A stretch of 64,000 bases of DNA, taken from the NCBI GenBank assembly GCA_918797485.1, contig CAKKNE010000006.1, forward strand, positions 930,001 through 994,000, read 5' to 3'. Below are positions 34,587-44,617 of the stretch, one piece after another. Numbering within the stretch: position 1 is the stretch's first letter; every line of letters begins with the position of its first letter. The notes beneath the pieces are model-generated. The model had not been told where the DNA came from. It saw only the letters and a program-made list of their open reading frames with translations, and searched no databases. This stretch comes from Pelagomonas calceolata. Lineage: Eukaryota > Sar > Pelagophyceae > Pelagomonadales > Pelagomonadaceae. Position numbers and translations under genes: made by a program.

Positions 34587-35699
34587 TTACACTGGCTGAG
34601 GCGGCGCGACGACGCTGGCGAGCGGCGCCACGAGGCGGGGAACGCCGTCGGGGGCCCACGGCCCGCGGAAGAGCGCCGTCTCGTTTTTCACCGGCCAGTG
34701 CGCCGCCCGGATATCCGTTTTCCCCACTTCGCTTGGATTGAGGTCGAGGCCGTAGGCCCACAAGCACGCGGCCCGACCGCGGTCCGTCAGGACGATGTGC
34801 GCACCTTCGGGATCTACGTCGAGGACGCACGGCCCGCCACGGTCGTGGCCCCGCAGCGCGGCGAGCAGACAGCGCTGCGTCGCGTCGACAGGCGCGTCCG
34901 TCGCGACGCTTCCCTCCCGCGCGCGCACGAGTGCAAGGTCGCCGTCGCCGGCGTCGGTGTCCGTCGACGCGAGATCGTAGCCGCCGGCCTCGCGGAGGGA
35001 CGCGAGCAGGCTCATGACTTTTGTGGGGCGAGCAGCCTCCGACCCGCCCCAGCTGATCTCATGCTTGGCCTCGAAGACGATCACGCGGGGGCGCAGGCGA
35101 TCGAGGGGCAGCGTGGCAAGGAGGTCGACGTCCGCGCCCTCCGCGTCGACGACCAAAACGTCCATCACGCCGCCGTGGCGGCTCACGAGGTCCTCGAAGC
35201 CGAGGCACTCGACTTCGATCTGCTCGACAGGAATTTCGCGGCCGAGTATGCCTTGGTGACCGCGGGCGTGGTCGCTGCGCAGCGAACCGATCTCGGTGAC
35301 CCAGGACGGCATGTCGTCGCCGGCGGCCGCGGGCGAGACGGCGTAGAAAGGCACGGCTGGCGCGCTCCTAGCGCAGAGTGCGGCCTGGACGGGGACATGG
35401 GGCGAGGCGGTGGTCGTCGCCCGCCGCTGCAGCTCTTCGAAGACGTGGGGCGACGGCTCGACGAGGAGACCCGTCCAGTTGTGCCTCGTCGCGACGTCGT
35501 GCAGCATCGCATCGCGCGTCGGTGGGAACCAGTGGTGCGCGCCGATGTGGACGAAGCCCAAGCCGGGCCGCGGCGCTGCACCGTCTCTCGTCGCGGCGTC
35601 GCAGTGGCCGAGCGTGTGCAGTATGGCGGCCCGAGACGCGGCCCGCAGGTCACCGCCGCATGTGCGCGCGACGACGAGCGCGGCGAGGGCTGGGCGCAT
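34587..35699 (-). CDS. Secreted FkbM-type methyltransferase with C-terminal AHWPVxNETALFR module
   Basis: 370 codons from ATG 35699. A weak signal peptide (MRPALAALVVARTCGG) precedes the FkbM domain: LGFVHIGAHHWFPPTRDAML near 47, WTGLLVEPSPHVFEEL, and VMDVLVVDAEGADVDLLATL near 180, the FkbM core. After residue 285 comes a separate module of about 75 residues: CVLDVDPEGAHIVLTDRG, ACLWAYGLD, IRAAHWPVKNETALFR, then LVAPL. The same module is found in the middle of the gene at 39615 (CWFELDPDGVAEIFETG, ACLWARGLD, IRAAHWPVTNETALFR, LVVPL). The module looks independent and is not a known part of FkbM. Acts probably in the ER/Golgi lumen. Confidence 0.75.
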   Translation of the reverse strand: MRPALAALVVARTCGGDLRAASRAAILHTLGHCDAATRDGAAPRPGLGFVHIGAHHWFPPTRDAMLHDVATRHNWTGLLVEPSPHVFEELQRRATTTASPHVPVQAALCARSAPAVPFYAVSPAAAGDDMPSWVTEIGSLRSDHARGHQGILGREIPVEQIEVECLGFEDLVSRHGGVMDVLVVDAEGADVDLLATLPLDRLRPRVIVFEAKHEISWGGSEAARPTKVMSLLASLREAGGYDLASTDTDAGDGDLALVRAREGSVATDAPVDATQRCLLAALRGHDRGGPCVLDVDPEGAHIVLTDRGRAACLWAYGLDLNPSEVGKTDIRAAHWPVKNETALFRGPWAPDGVPRLVAPLASVVAPPQPV

Positions 35700-35917
35700 T
35701 TTGTACTCGTCACTACCAAGAGCTACTGCTGACTCGAGCTACAGCACACATACCTAAGCAGCCTGGAGGTGCTTTCCAGCTGGCCAGGGTGCAGAGCGGT
35801 GCAGTTGCAGTTGGTGTGAGATCAGCGGTGAGGCTTTTCTGCACGAATTGACGATGAACTGCTCTCTATCCCAGTCTACAAGCCAGGGCCGCAAGCCAGG
35901 GCCGCGAGGCGGCAGGG

Positions 35918-35939
35918 CCTAGCGGTGTAAGACACTAGG
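35918..35939 (+). repeat. Dispersed intergenic repeat, copy 2 (short form)
   Basis: CCTAGCGGTGTAAGACACTAGG. Lacks the CCTGTACTTACAG insert present in the long copies at 39436 and 59741. Confidence 0.6.
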
Positions 35940-36158
35940 AAGGCAGGACGCCATGCAGCCGTTTGAGCGTCGTTCGGTTCGCTACTGGTCCAAAGAGACC
36001 AATGAGACACTTCCTGGGGGGTGAAAAAAATATTTTTTTTAATTCGCGATATTGACGGTTCCACCATGGCGGCCGCGCCGGCTGAATCCTGTCAATCCCT
36101 GCTGGGGAGGTGTCCCTGGGGTCGCCTAGGGTCGGTACTATACACGTGCAAGCACCTA

Positions 36159-36296
36159 CACCGCATACGCCGCCGCTTCAAGCATTTTTGGTCGATTTCT
36201 CTCAACCAGTCGGCCCACTGAACCAGGAATAGCCTGGCAATGGCTTCCAGGGCTCTCCGAGAGCACTAGGCTGCCGCATCGACGGCGTATGCGGTG
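36159..36296. repeat. Inverted-repeat element (MITE- or hairpin-like)
   Basis: Fourteen-base perfect terminal inverted repeats (CACCGCATACGCCG and its complement) enclose about 110 bp. A smaller hairpin GCTCTCCGAGAGC lies inside near 36253. No coding capacity and no clear target duplication. Confidence 0.45.
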
Positions 36297-37287
36297 CAGG
36301 CGCTTACCCACTACCAGACCTACCTCGGGAGGCCTCCGGGAGCCGATCTGCATCCACAAAAAGTAAATAATTTGGGCCCGATGGCGCCCCGTTCCCGTAA
36401 AATACGCAATTACCCGAGGGCCCCCAGTAGTCGCCGTAGCGGTCTCGTCGGACCCCATACTACCCCAATGATAGTCAATTACAAGTATATGACATCTACA
36501 CGCCGAGAAGGGTACTTTTGGCTGCCCACGCTGAGGACGTGAACATCTTTATCTGGACCTCGCGTAAGTCAGTCTATCATGAAACAAACGATCTCATCAA
36601 GGTCCATGGTGAAGGTACACGGGCTGATGGTCGCAGATTCAGGTGTCGTGCCCATCTAAGCCAGATAGTGGGCTCGCGAGACCGACAAGGCGCGGGAGCA
36701 TTTGGCAATAGGAAATCAAATGTAGGACACGCTCAGGCCAATTAGCTGGCCCGTCCCATACACGAAGCGCCCGAAACGCAAATTTATTTTATAACTCACC
36801 GGTCTGGGGCCTTTCCGGTGCCCCGCGTACGTACCGTCGTCCGCGGAGAACGGGCAAGTCGGTCGATTGTGAATAGAACAACGGCGTTATGATCCATCTG
36901 GGTAGTGGCGTCGCTGATAGTCGCAGGTCTGGGTGTCGGCGCTGTTTTTGGGTAAACGTGGGGTCGCGAAGACGTCGAATCGCGCGGCTCTAACGGAGAA
37001 CCTAAAATAGATGAGTAGTTGTTCAAACGGCCTAGATGGCCTCTACCACTACCAAACGGAAGGAAACGAACATAAACTCGGGAGTTGTCTAGTAGAATTC
37101 TTCTCCCGCCCTCCGAGCGCGGGCCGTCGGCTCCGGTTCCGTCCAACTTGTATGAAAACTGGGCTGGAGTTGATATGATGTACCATTTGGACGGTAGATG
37201 GCGGCGTCAATCGCTGGTGTATTTTGGCGAGCCGCAAGACCTAGTGATCTAGCGTATCGACACACTAGAAACCCGTTTTAGCGTTTT

Positions 37288-37360
37288 TGGAGATTGGAGA
37301 TCATTTTAGGGGTACAGTGGAGATTGGAGAGCTCTAGAAGGGTATTATTGGAGATTGGAG
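37288..37360 (+). repeat. Three spaced TGGAGATTGGAG repeats upstream of SDHA
   Basis: Copies start at 37288, 37318 and 37349, spaced 30 and 31 bases, ending 100 bp before the SDHA ATG. Regular spacing of about three helical turns would suit a transcription-factor array; this is inference. Confidence 0.5.
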
Positions 37361-37459
37361 CCTTAGACTTACCAAGGTCTAGAGCTTCTTCTGCTCGACG
37401 AAGCGGCTGGAAGTACTCATTTCATTCGAAGCGGCTGGCCGATAGCAAGTTGTAACACT

Positions 37460-39346
37460 ATGATAACAACACTCAGTCGCGCCGCAGCGCGGCGAGCGCC
37501 GCGCTGCGCGCTGTCCACTGCGCAAAGCCTTGTAGGAGATTACACCATCGTGGACCACTCATACGATGTCGTCGTGGTGGGCGCGGGCGGCGCAGGCCTC
37601 CGCGCGGCGATGGGCGCCGCGGAGGCCGGCTTCAAGACGGCGTGCGTGACGAAACTCTTCCCGACGCGCAGCCACACGGTCGCGGCGCAAGGCGGCATCA
37701 ACGCCGCGCTCGGCAACATGACCGAAGACGACTGGCGCTGGCACATGTACGACACGGTCAAGGGGTCGGACTGGCTGGGCGACCAGGACGCCATCCACTA
37801 CATGTGCCGCGAGGCGCCGCGCGCGGTCCTCGAGCTCGAGTCGTACGGCCTGCCCTTCTCGCGGACCGAGGACGGCAAGATCTACCAGCGCGCGTTCGGC
37901 GGCCAGAGCCTGGACTACGGCAAGGGCGGCCAGGCGTATCGGTGCGCGTGTGCGGCCGATCGCACGGGCCACGCGATGCTCCACACGCTGTACGGGCGAA
38001 GTTTAGCGTTCGACACCACGTACTTCCTGGAGTTCTTCGCGCTCGACCTGATCATGGACGACGAGGGCAAGTGCGTCGGCGTCGTGTGCCTGGAGATGGA
38101 GAACGGCACGATCCACCGCATCAACGCCAAGAACACCGTCTTGGCGACCGGCGGCTACGGGCGGGCCTACTTCTCGTGCACCTCGGCGCACACCTGCACG
38201 GGCGACGGCAACGCCATGGCGCTGCGCGCGGGCCTGGCCGCGGAGGACCCCGAGTTCGTCCAGTTCCACCCGACGGGCATCTACGGCGCCGGGTGCCTGA
38301 TCACCGAGGGGTGCCGCGGGGAGGGGGGCATCCTGCGCAATTCGGACGGCGAGCGGTTCATGGAGCGCTACGCGCCGTCCGCCAAGGACCTCGCGTCGCG
38401 CGACGTGGTCAGCCGCGCGATGACGATGGAGATCCGGGAGGGGCGCGGCGTCGGCAAAGAAAAGGACCACTGCTACCTGCACCTGGACCACTTGCCCGCG
38501 GAGTTGCTCGCGGAACGCCTACCAGGCATCAGCGAGACCGCGGCGATCTTCGCGGGCGTCGACGTGACCCGGGAACCCATCCCGGTCCTGCCCACGGTGC
38601 ACTACAACATGGGCGGCATTCCGACCAACCATTTGGGCGAGGTGATCCACCAGAAGAAGGACGCGTCGGGAAACGTGGTCGACCACGACGCGGTCGTGCC
38701 GGGCCTCTTCGCCGCGGGCGAGGCCGCCTGCGCGTCGGTGCACGGCGCGAACCGGTTGGGCGCCAATTCGTTGTTAGATATCGTCGTGTTCGGCCGCGCG
38801 TGCGCGTTGCGCATCGCCGACATCGCCAAGCCCGGGGACGCCGTCCCGCCGCTCCCGAGGGACGCGGGGCAGAAGACGTTGCAGGACCTGGACGACGTGC
38901 GCCACTCGTCCGGCCCGACGCCGACGGCCGAGATCCGCCGGGACATGCAGAAGACGATGCAGGACCACGCCGCCGTCTACCGGACGCAGGAGAGTCTCGC
39001 CGAGGGCGTGACCAAGATTGATAAAGTGGTGGACTCCTTCCAGGACGTGGGCGTCTCGGACCGCTCGCTCATCTGGAACACGGACCTCGTGGAGACGCTG
39101 GAGCTGCGCAACTTGTTACCGAACGCCGCCGCGACGATGCACGCCGCCGAGGCCCGCAAGGAGAGCCGCGGCGCGCACGCGCGCGAGGACTGCCCCGACC
39201 GCCTCGACGACGACTGGATGAAGCACACGATGACGTACTATGACGAAGCGACGCGCAAGACGTCGGTGACGTACCGCCCGATCCATTACGAGACGCTGGA
39301 CGAGGACGAGTGCGCCGTCGTGCCGCCGGTCGCGCGTGTCTACTAG
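37460..39346 (+). CDS. SDHA: Succinate dehydrogenase flavoprotein subunit, mitochondrial
   Basis: 628 codons from ATG 37460, normal length. The first 30 residues ([20 protein letters not shown]) are Arg/Ser-rich without acids, a mitochondrial presequence. Then [18 protein letters not shown] (FAD-binding), [18 protein letters not shown] with the His that is covalently linked to FAD, and [13 protein letters not shown]. Further along are [31 protein letters not shown] with the active-site Arg, [10 protein letters not shown] and [20 protein letters not shown]. Oxidises succinate to fumarate in complex II at the inner mitochondrial membrane. The C-terminus ends [20 protein letters not shown], also canonical. 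It is an ordinary housekeeping gene between two glycan blocks. Confidence 0.97.
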   Translation: MITTLSRAAARRAPRCALSTAQSLVGDYTIVDHSYDVVVVGAGGAGLRAAMGAAEAGFKTACVTKLFPTRSHTVAAQGGINAALGNMTEDDWRWHMYDTVKGSDWLGDQDAIHYMCREAPRAVLELESYGLPFSRTEDGKIYQRAFGGQSLDYGKGGQAYRCACAADRTGHAMLHTLYGRSLAFDTTYFLEFFALDLIMDDEGKCVGVVCLEMENGTIHRINAKNTVLATGGYGRAYFSCTSAHTCTGDGNAMALRAGLAAEDPEFVQFHPTGIYGAGCLITEGCRGEGGILRNSDGERFMERYAPSAKDLASRDVVSRAMTMEIREGRGVGKEKDHCYLHLDHLPAELLAERLPGISETAAIFAGVDVTREPIPVLPTVHYNMGGIPTNHLGEVIHQKKDASGNVVDHDAVVPGLFAAGEAACASVHGANRLGANSLLDIVVFGRACALRIADIAKPGDAVPPLPRDAGQKTLQDLDDVRHSSGPTPTAEIRRDMQKTMQDHAAVYRTQESLAEGVTKIDKVVDSFQDVGVSDRSLIWNTDLVETLELRNLLPNAAATMHAAEARKESRGAHAREDCPDRLDDDWMKHTMTYYDEATRKTSVTYRPIHYETLDEDECAVVPPVARVY

Positions 39347-39435
39347 CTTCGGATTGTGCACATAATACTTCCCAAGCGAAAAATTAGCCTGTCGCCTAGG
39401 CCTGTGTCGCCAGGGGCCGCGTTTTAGGAAATCGC

Positions 39436-39469
39436 GCTAGCGGCCTGTACTTACAGGTAAGACACTAGG
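39436..39469 (+). repeat. Dispersed intergenic repeat, copy 3 (long form)
   Basis: Starts GCTAGCGGCCTGTACTTACA and ends GGTAAGACACTAGG. Contains the palindrome-like CCTGTACTTACAGG. The long copy at 59741-59774 is identical except at the last base. Confidence 0.75.
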
Positions 39470-39614
39470 CATCCCTAGCAAGCACAGGCAGCCCAGAGCC
39501 AAAAAAGGCCCAGGCACCGGCTTGCGTGGGTTTGGCAGTAAGTGTGTGGCAGCTGGCACTACACTAGACTGGCTGGGATCTGGTCGGCGGCAAAAAGGCT
39601 GCCATCAAAGCACC

Positions 39615-41843
39615 ATGCTGCGAGCAAGCTCCCTGCATGCCGCCTTCGCCGTGGGCACGATGCTACTGGTCGTGGTCGCAACCACTGCCGCCGCGGCTGG
39701 GAACATAGTTGTCCCACGCCTCGAGGTGACAGACTGCGTTGCGCGGAACGCGACGCCAATCGAAGGCAGCCCGACGGTCTTCTGGTCCGAGGCTGAGCAC
39801 TTCGTGGACGGCCGTGTGCGGCAGTCCGCCGCGGCGCATTTAATGCGGCGGTTTGGCGCGTTCAAGGAGGGTGGAGCGGTCGTTGACATCGGTGCGGGCC
39901 GCGGCGGGCTCCGGGAGTACCTCCCACCGACCACTACGTATGTCCCCGTCGACGTGATGGGCTATGAGGGTGTCCGCACCAGTGTATAAATCACGGTTCA
40001 CGTCGCCTTCGTGCTGAATCATTGCGTCGACCTCCACACCATCGACGCGACGTCTGCTCGAGTGGGTGCTGCGGCTCGACGTAGCCATCACGGCCGCGTC
40101 GTCGCCTCTAAAGAGTCCGTGAGACACTGAACTCACTGGTCGATTCGCACAAAGGTCCGCGCAGTAAAGTGCGACGTGAACAGGCGAGAATTTCCGTTTG
40201 TGCTGAGACCAGACGACGCCCGCGACGGCGTCGCCGCATTCGCTTTCTTGGGCTCCTTTCACTATGTTCTCGACAAGCAGACGGTGCTTCACCTCTGCCG
40301 CGCTCATCGCGGCGCGCACGTCGTTCTTGCGTACGACTTCGGCTGCGGCCACGCTGCGTCGACCTCAGCGGCGACGTACGAGTGGGTCGCGCCCCTGTCG
40401 TTCCGGGCGTTCGCCGAGGCCGCGTACATCGCCGATTTTGACGCGCTGTTCTTCGACGGGCCCGAAGGCGAGCCGATGACGTGGCTCGAGGCGCAGCTGC
40501 GCTCGGAGCGCCGCGACGACGACACGTTCGCGTACGCTTATTTGACCGCGCGGGGCACGCTGCCCGTACCCGCACCCAAGGCGACGATGCGTGCCGGGTA
40601 CTCCATCACTTCGATAATTCGCGTGCCGGGCTCCAACATCCGTGCCTCGACCGACGCCGTCGTCGCTGCCTCCCTCGCGGCAGGCAACACGCCGTGCTGG
40701 TTCGAGCTCGATCCGGATGGCGTGGCAGAAATCTTTGAGACGGGGTGGAACCGCGAGGCGTGCCTCTGGGCCCGCGGCCTCGACGTCATCGTCTCGCGGA
40801 TCCGCGCGGCGCACTGGCCGGTGACGAACGAAACGGCGCTCTTTCGCGACCAGCACGTCCGCCTACCAAATGGCGAGCCCAACCTCGTCGTTCCGCTGCG
40901 ACGCGCCGCGCCTCCAGAGCCCGGCGAGCGGCCGTTCGCCTTCGACGCGGCTGCCGCGCTCGCCGCGCTCGCCCCGCCCGCGGCGGGCCACGACGAAACC
41001 ACGTTTCTGAGAGCGCTGCGCGAACGCGTCGACCGACGGCTCGCGATTATCGACACCCAGCCTGCAACGGATCCAAGTAAAGAAAACGCATTCAACGAAT
41101 TCGGAAAAACTCACGTTCTGCCGTTTTTGGACACTAATCGATTCGACACGTTCGTAGACAAGCTCAAATTTAAAGACTTCTGCCGCGAGATAGGCTTGAA
41201 AACAACCCCATTAATACGCGTTCTTTCTTCTCCGAATGAACTCGAGGCCGTGTGGTCAACTCTACCTGAAAAGTTCGTTGTAAAATCAAACAAGGGTGCG
41301 GGTCGAAATGCGATTGTACAATCGAAACAAAGTACAAATGCAAAGGCCGTTTTGCAACAGTTGGAGAATTGGGACGCGCCGTATTGGAACAAAAATGAAT
41401 GTCATTACGAACACACCGTTCCAAGACTATTCATCGAGACTTTTATCGACCCTTTGCCAGAAGACATCAAAGTGGTAGTCGTCGACAACGTCCCGACGGT
41501 GGTCTGGTCGGATCAAGATCGCTTTGAAGCTCATACGCGAACTGTGTATGCGGTTGAGCGCGGCACTGCAAACTTGACGCGGCTAAACGATTGTTTCTGG
41601 CATTGTCCTACTGGGCAATTAAGTCGCAAAAATGAGATTGATCGCTGTGTCGAGAAAGGGCTCATGAAAGATGTACTACGATTCGCCACCGAGATTTCTC
41701 GGCGAATCGATTTGAGAATGGTTCGCGTAGATTTTTACATCATTGACGGCACCGTCACCGGTGGTGAAGTAACCCTGGCGTCGGGCGCTTTCAACGAGAA
41801 AATCTCACTTTCCTGTGCGGAGTCAGCTACTCAAGTTGCATAA
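39615..41843 (+). CDS. Membrane-anchored methyltransferase fused to TupA-like ATP-grasp, two exons
   Basis: Exons 39615-39981 and 40165-41843 (intron 183 bp, GT-AG) give 681 codons. Splicing turns two broken halves into one methyltransferase: AVVDIGAGRGGLREYLPP and YVPVDVMGYEGVRT in exon 1, CDVNRREFPFVLRPDD and AAFAFLGSFHYVLDKQTVL in exon 2. An N-terminal hydrophobic anchor (LLVVVATTAAAAGN) precedes a leader shared with the gene at 57351. Next comes the AHWPVTNETALFR module shared with 34587, then a 121-bp block (40936-41056) almost identical to 44964-45084. The last 260 residues match TupA-like ATP-grasp ligases: FVVKSNKGAGRNAIVQSK, ECHYEHTVPRLFIETFIDP, VVWSDQDRFEAHTRTVY, RIDLRMVRVDFYIIDGTV and GGEVTLASGAF. 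This part has much lower GC than its surroundings, suggesting a recently acquired exon. An open stretch continues in another frame past the stop (about 41820-41965), so the C-terminus may be frameshifted. Confidence 0.68.
40936..41056 (+). repeat. 121-bp coding block duplicated at 44964-45084
   Basis: Encodes FDAAAALAALAPPAAGHDET followed by TFLRALRERVDRRLAIID. 119 of 121 bases agree with 44964-45084, far more than expected from protein similarity alone. It points to recent duplication or gene conversion between two otherwise unrelated genes on the same strand. Confidence 0.85.
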
Positions 41844-42157
41844 TCTCTACGGCCTTCGATGGTCGGACCTAGTGTTTCGGATGCACTGGCACGAGCAAAG
41901 CGCCCTGCCTTTCGATCTGCATGAAGAGGCCCGGACCACGCCTAAAGTTCACTGTGTAGTGTAGCAGGTATGATTCCTTACTAGTAGAGCCCCCGGGGCC
42001 AGCCTGAAGTCTAAGCCTGAAGTACTCCGAGTCATGCTAGTAATTAGAAATCGAGGACGGAGGCCACGCAATGACGCACATCACAGAGCTTGGCGCTTTT
42101 CGCCCCTAGTGTCACAACTTGAATTTATACAGAGACAAAGACGGCGACGCGGACGCT
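41844..42157. other. Intergenic region between convergent genes
   Basis: The first 120 bases stay open in a frame other than that of the upstream gene (GLRWSDLVFRMHWHEQSALP), possibly the original C-terminus of the ATP-grasp protein after a frameshift. The rest shows no feature beyond short CCTGAAGT direct repeats near 42000. Confidence 0.4.
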
Positions 42158-43589
42158 TCAGACGCGCCCACGAGTTCCTTCGAGATGAGCGTTCTGCCGT
42201 TCTGCCTTGAAGCGCCCCCCGGCCCACTCGCCGCGCGTCCGTTTATCTAGCTTGTTGTACCAGGCCATGAACTGGTCGAGGCCGCTCTCGATCGAGGTAG
42301 TTGGCGAGTAACCCAGCAGCTCGCGCGCCTTCGAAATGTCCGCGTAGGTCTCCTTGATCTCGGCGTTTGAGGCCTGATACTTGAATTTTGCCTTGACGCC
42401 CAGGCGCTTCTCGATCTGCGCGAGGACGTAGCCTGTGTGTGCATTAGCATCGAAGACGAAGGCGGCAGAGACACTTTTGATGCGGACACCGAACGGAGCC
42501 GAGCTGCACGGGCTTGGAATTACCTAGATTGAACACGGCAGCATTGTCCGCGCAGTACTCCATCGCAAACTCGACGCCCCGCACTACGTCGTCCACGTAC
42601 GTGAAGTCGCGCCGCATGTCGCCTCCGTTAAACAGTGTAATGGTCTCGCCGTTCTCGATCTCATTCGTGAAGAGCGAGACGGCCATGTCAGGCCGGCCCC
42701 ACGGGCCATACACGGTAAAAAATCGAAGCCCGACGCTCTTCAGGCCGTGGAGGTTGTGATACGCCGCCGCGATCTGTTCGCCCGCAAATTTTGAGATCCC
42801 GTACAGGTTTGCGGGGTGGTCTATGGCGTGCAATTCACTGAAGGGTATCTTTTTGTTGAGGCCGTAGACCGACGAGGAAGAAGCGTACACGTACGCGGGT
42901 TGAGGGGTCCGATGAGCAACGTAGTTCAAAAGTGAAACGACGCACTCCAGATTGTTGCGTGCGTACGTCATCGGGTGCGTGATGCTGTACCGGACGCCAG
43001 CCTGAGCCGCCAAATGCACCACGTGCGTGAACGTGTATTTCTCGAAGAGCCCGTCTACGACTGAGGTGTTGCACACGTCCGCCTCGACGACGTCGTAGCC
43101 AAATTCATGCTTGAGTCTAGCTGCACGGCCTCTTTTCATGGCCGGGGCGTAGTAGTCGTTGAACGAGTCAACACCAACAACTACCGCCGGCCGCGTCCTC
43201 GCGTCCCGCTTGCCGAGCGACGCCATGAGCGACATGCCTATGAACCCCGCGCCGCCCGTGACGAGCACTCTGCTCGAAGCATTAACGAGCGGTACTGTCA
43301 CACCGTCCGGGCATGGGGTGTCGTGCCACCTCTCTTGCGCGTTACCGCCTAAAATTCCATGCGGACTGGCTCCTAAGCCGACGACTGCTGATAGCGCCGC
43401 CGCCGCGAGCGCCCCGACAGCCCACGTATTCAAGCGGCGCGACGCCACTGGCTGTTCGAGTTGGTTCGAGGACGCCGGTGTGGCATGCACCGCCAGCTCC
43501 CTGCGGAGCGCTTCGTTCTCCGCACGCAGCCGCCCTACCTCTGCCGGCATATACGTCGCAATGGACGCCCTTGGCGGCCGGGCTGCCAT
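42158..43589 (-). CDS. GAE: UDP-glucuronate 4-epimerase (type II membrane protein), one intron
   Basis: Exon 1 43589-42488 and exon 2 42432-42158 give 458 codons. The 55-bp intron 42433-42487 runs GTCCGC...CACACAG with a CTAAT branch-like site, and restores the family C-terminus (YVLAQIEKRLGVKAKFKYQA, SKARELLGYSPTTSIESGL). N-terminal coiled coil (EVGRLRAENEALRRELAV) and one membrane helix (LNTWAVGALAAAALSAVVG) place the catalytic part in the Golgi lumen. Short-chain dehydrogenase motifs: VLVTGGAGFIGMSL, ASSSSVYG and YGISK (Tyr-x-x-x-Lys), then FFTVYGPWGRPDMAVSLFT, typical of GAE. Converts UDP-GlcA to UDP-GalA, a donor for uronic-acid polysaccharides. This fits the glycan genes around it and the MIOX-like protein at 13706. 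Confidence 0.9.
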
Positions 43590-43819
43590 CGTGTTGGTAC
43601 AAGTTCAGTACCTGGTACTGGTAGGTACTTGGACCCATGGGGGGGGGGGGCGCGCCCGCCGCCGATGAATCGGCGACGCGCGGTGTCTCCCCCCCAGGGG
43701 CTCCGCCCACTAGTACTAGCTCCGTAACATCGGTAGCGCGGGAGGGGCTACCAACGTACCGTAGAGATTGGCGGGGGGGGGGACCGTAGGTAGAGACGGG
43801 TTTATACATGTGACTTGAC
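43590..43819. repeat. Composite intergenic repeat (GTAC-rich, poly-G, inverted copy of 30229)
   Basis: From 43605 GTACCTGGTACTGGTAGGTAC, then a G run at 43640-43650, the inverted copy of the 30229 repeat (43651-43700) and CAGGGGCTCCGCCCACTAGT at 43695, which recurs at 52781-52815 with two mismatches over 35 bases. All in the 230 bp between two minus-strand genes, upstream of the epimerase. Confidence 0.7.
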
Positions 43820-44617
43820 TTACTGTTTCTTGTGCAAAATCGTGAGTTGTCCGAGCGGCTCGACTTGAAAGTCGGGAAACTGGGCAGCGATGTTGTGATG
43901 GACCTTGTCGTTATCTTCGATGAAGCAAACGCACTCGTCGCTTAAATAAGGATAGATTGCATTCAGCGTGCGGATAATCGCCGTGACCGTGTGCGGTCCG
44001 TCATCGATGAATACGTCGATCACGTCGCCCTTGAACACTTCCGCGAGCGCGGCCGGGTCGGGAGCGTACGCGTCGAACTCGTAGAGTTCAACGTCCCTTG
44101 CGGCGAACGCACCCTTTTCCTTGAGAAATGACAGGTTCTCCGCGGCGTATGACAGGTCTATGTCCAAACCGACGACGCGCCCGCTCGGGAACAACTCGGA
44201 CCAGGTGGCCAGTCCGGACCCCCGTAAAATACCGACTTCGACGACAGTCGGCGCTCGCTTGGTATCGACGACCTTTCGGAGAGCCGTGGCGTAATGCTTT
44301 CCGTAACCGTGCCTGTCGGTGGACATCCGATCGCCGCCGACCATGCGAGACCGGGCGTTCAGGGCCTCGAGCGTCGCCGCGACGTTCCCGCCTCGTACGC
44401 GCACGTCTTTTGCGCTTATCTTGTTCCGTTCGACCTCCACATAACCGCCGTAGCGCTGCTCCGCGCGCACGAGCCGCGCGTGCAGATCGTGGACGTCCTC
44501 GCTCAGGTCGCTGCCGAGGCTCTGCGCCTCGCCGTCGATGGACAGCTGCAATTCGTGCCAGGCAGCGTGCGTGGCAGTGAGAAAGAAGGCGAAGCGACGG
44601 TTCCACCGCAGCCTCAT
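43820..44617 (-). CDS. Secreted Methyltransf_24-like methyltransferase
   Basis: 265 codons from ATG 44617; the frame extends to 44746 but with no other ATG. N-terminus MRLRWNRRFAFFLTATHAAW is a signal peptide followed by the shared module start (LQLSIDGEAQSLGSDL). The catalytic part has APTVVEVGILRGSGLATWSE (motif I), GRVVGLDIDLSYAAENLSFL, DVIDVFIDDGPHTVTAIIRT and ECVCFIEDNDKVH, the layout of cephalosporin-hydroxylase-like/Methyltransf_24 sugar methyltransferases with an acidic DDGPH metal site. Close relatives of the catalytic domain occur at 47685 and at the C-terminus of 44894. Acceptor unknown. Confidence 0.72.
   Translation of the reverse strand: MRLRWNRRFAFFLTATHAAWHELQLSIDGEAQSLGSDLSEDVHDLHARLVRAEQRYGGYVEVERNKISAKDVRVRGGNVAATLEALNARSRMVGGDRMSTDRHGYGKHYATALRKVVDTKRAPTVVEVGILRGSGLATWSELFPSGRVVGLDIDLSYAAENLSFLKEKGAFAARDVELYEFDAYAPDPAALAEVFKGDVIDVFIDDGPHTVTAIIRTLNAIYPYLSDECVCFIEDNDKVHHNIAAQFPDFQVEPLGQLTILHKKQ

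Larger units (their letters stand above)
35700..37459. other. Gene desert with repeats, lower GC than the rest
   Basis: No frame longer than about 116 codons and none recognisable. Contents: a dispersed GTAAGACACTAG element (35918-35939); a perfect 14-bp inverted repeat CACCGCATACGCCG at 36159-36172 and 36283-36296 enclosing 110 bp; two related segments, CTGATGGTCGCAGATTCAGG (36615) and CTGATAGTCGCAGGTCTGGG (36915); CTAGCGTATCGACACACTAG at 37252; and three TGGAGATTGGAG copies (37288, 37318, 37349) before the SDHA start. It may be a decayed mobile element; I could not identify one. Confidence 0.5.

Noticed and set aside
33570-35732. 720-codon plus-strand frame spanning the desaturase end and the FkbM gene
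   Set aside because: Arg-rich shadow of the desaturase frame and then antisense to the FkbM gene; no protein features.
36796-37146. 116-codon minus-strand ORF upstream of SDHA
   Set aside because: No ATG-supported start of note, no homology recognised and it overlaps repeats; not reported as a gene.
39615-39989. Truncated methyltransferase pseudogene
   Set aside because: The stop at 39987-39989 falls inside a GT-AG intron; joining 39981 to 40165 continues the same fold in frame, so it is read as exon 1 rather than a pseudogene.
39840-40352. Minus-strand 170-codon ORF over the intron of the methyltransferase/ATP-grasp gene
   Set aside because: It is antisense to the methyltransferase motifs, which read correctly on the plus strand once the 183-bp intron is removed.
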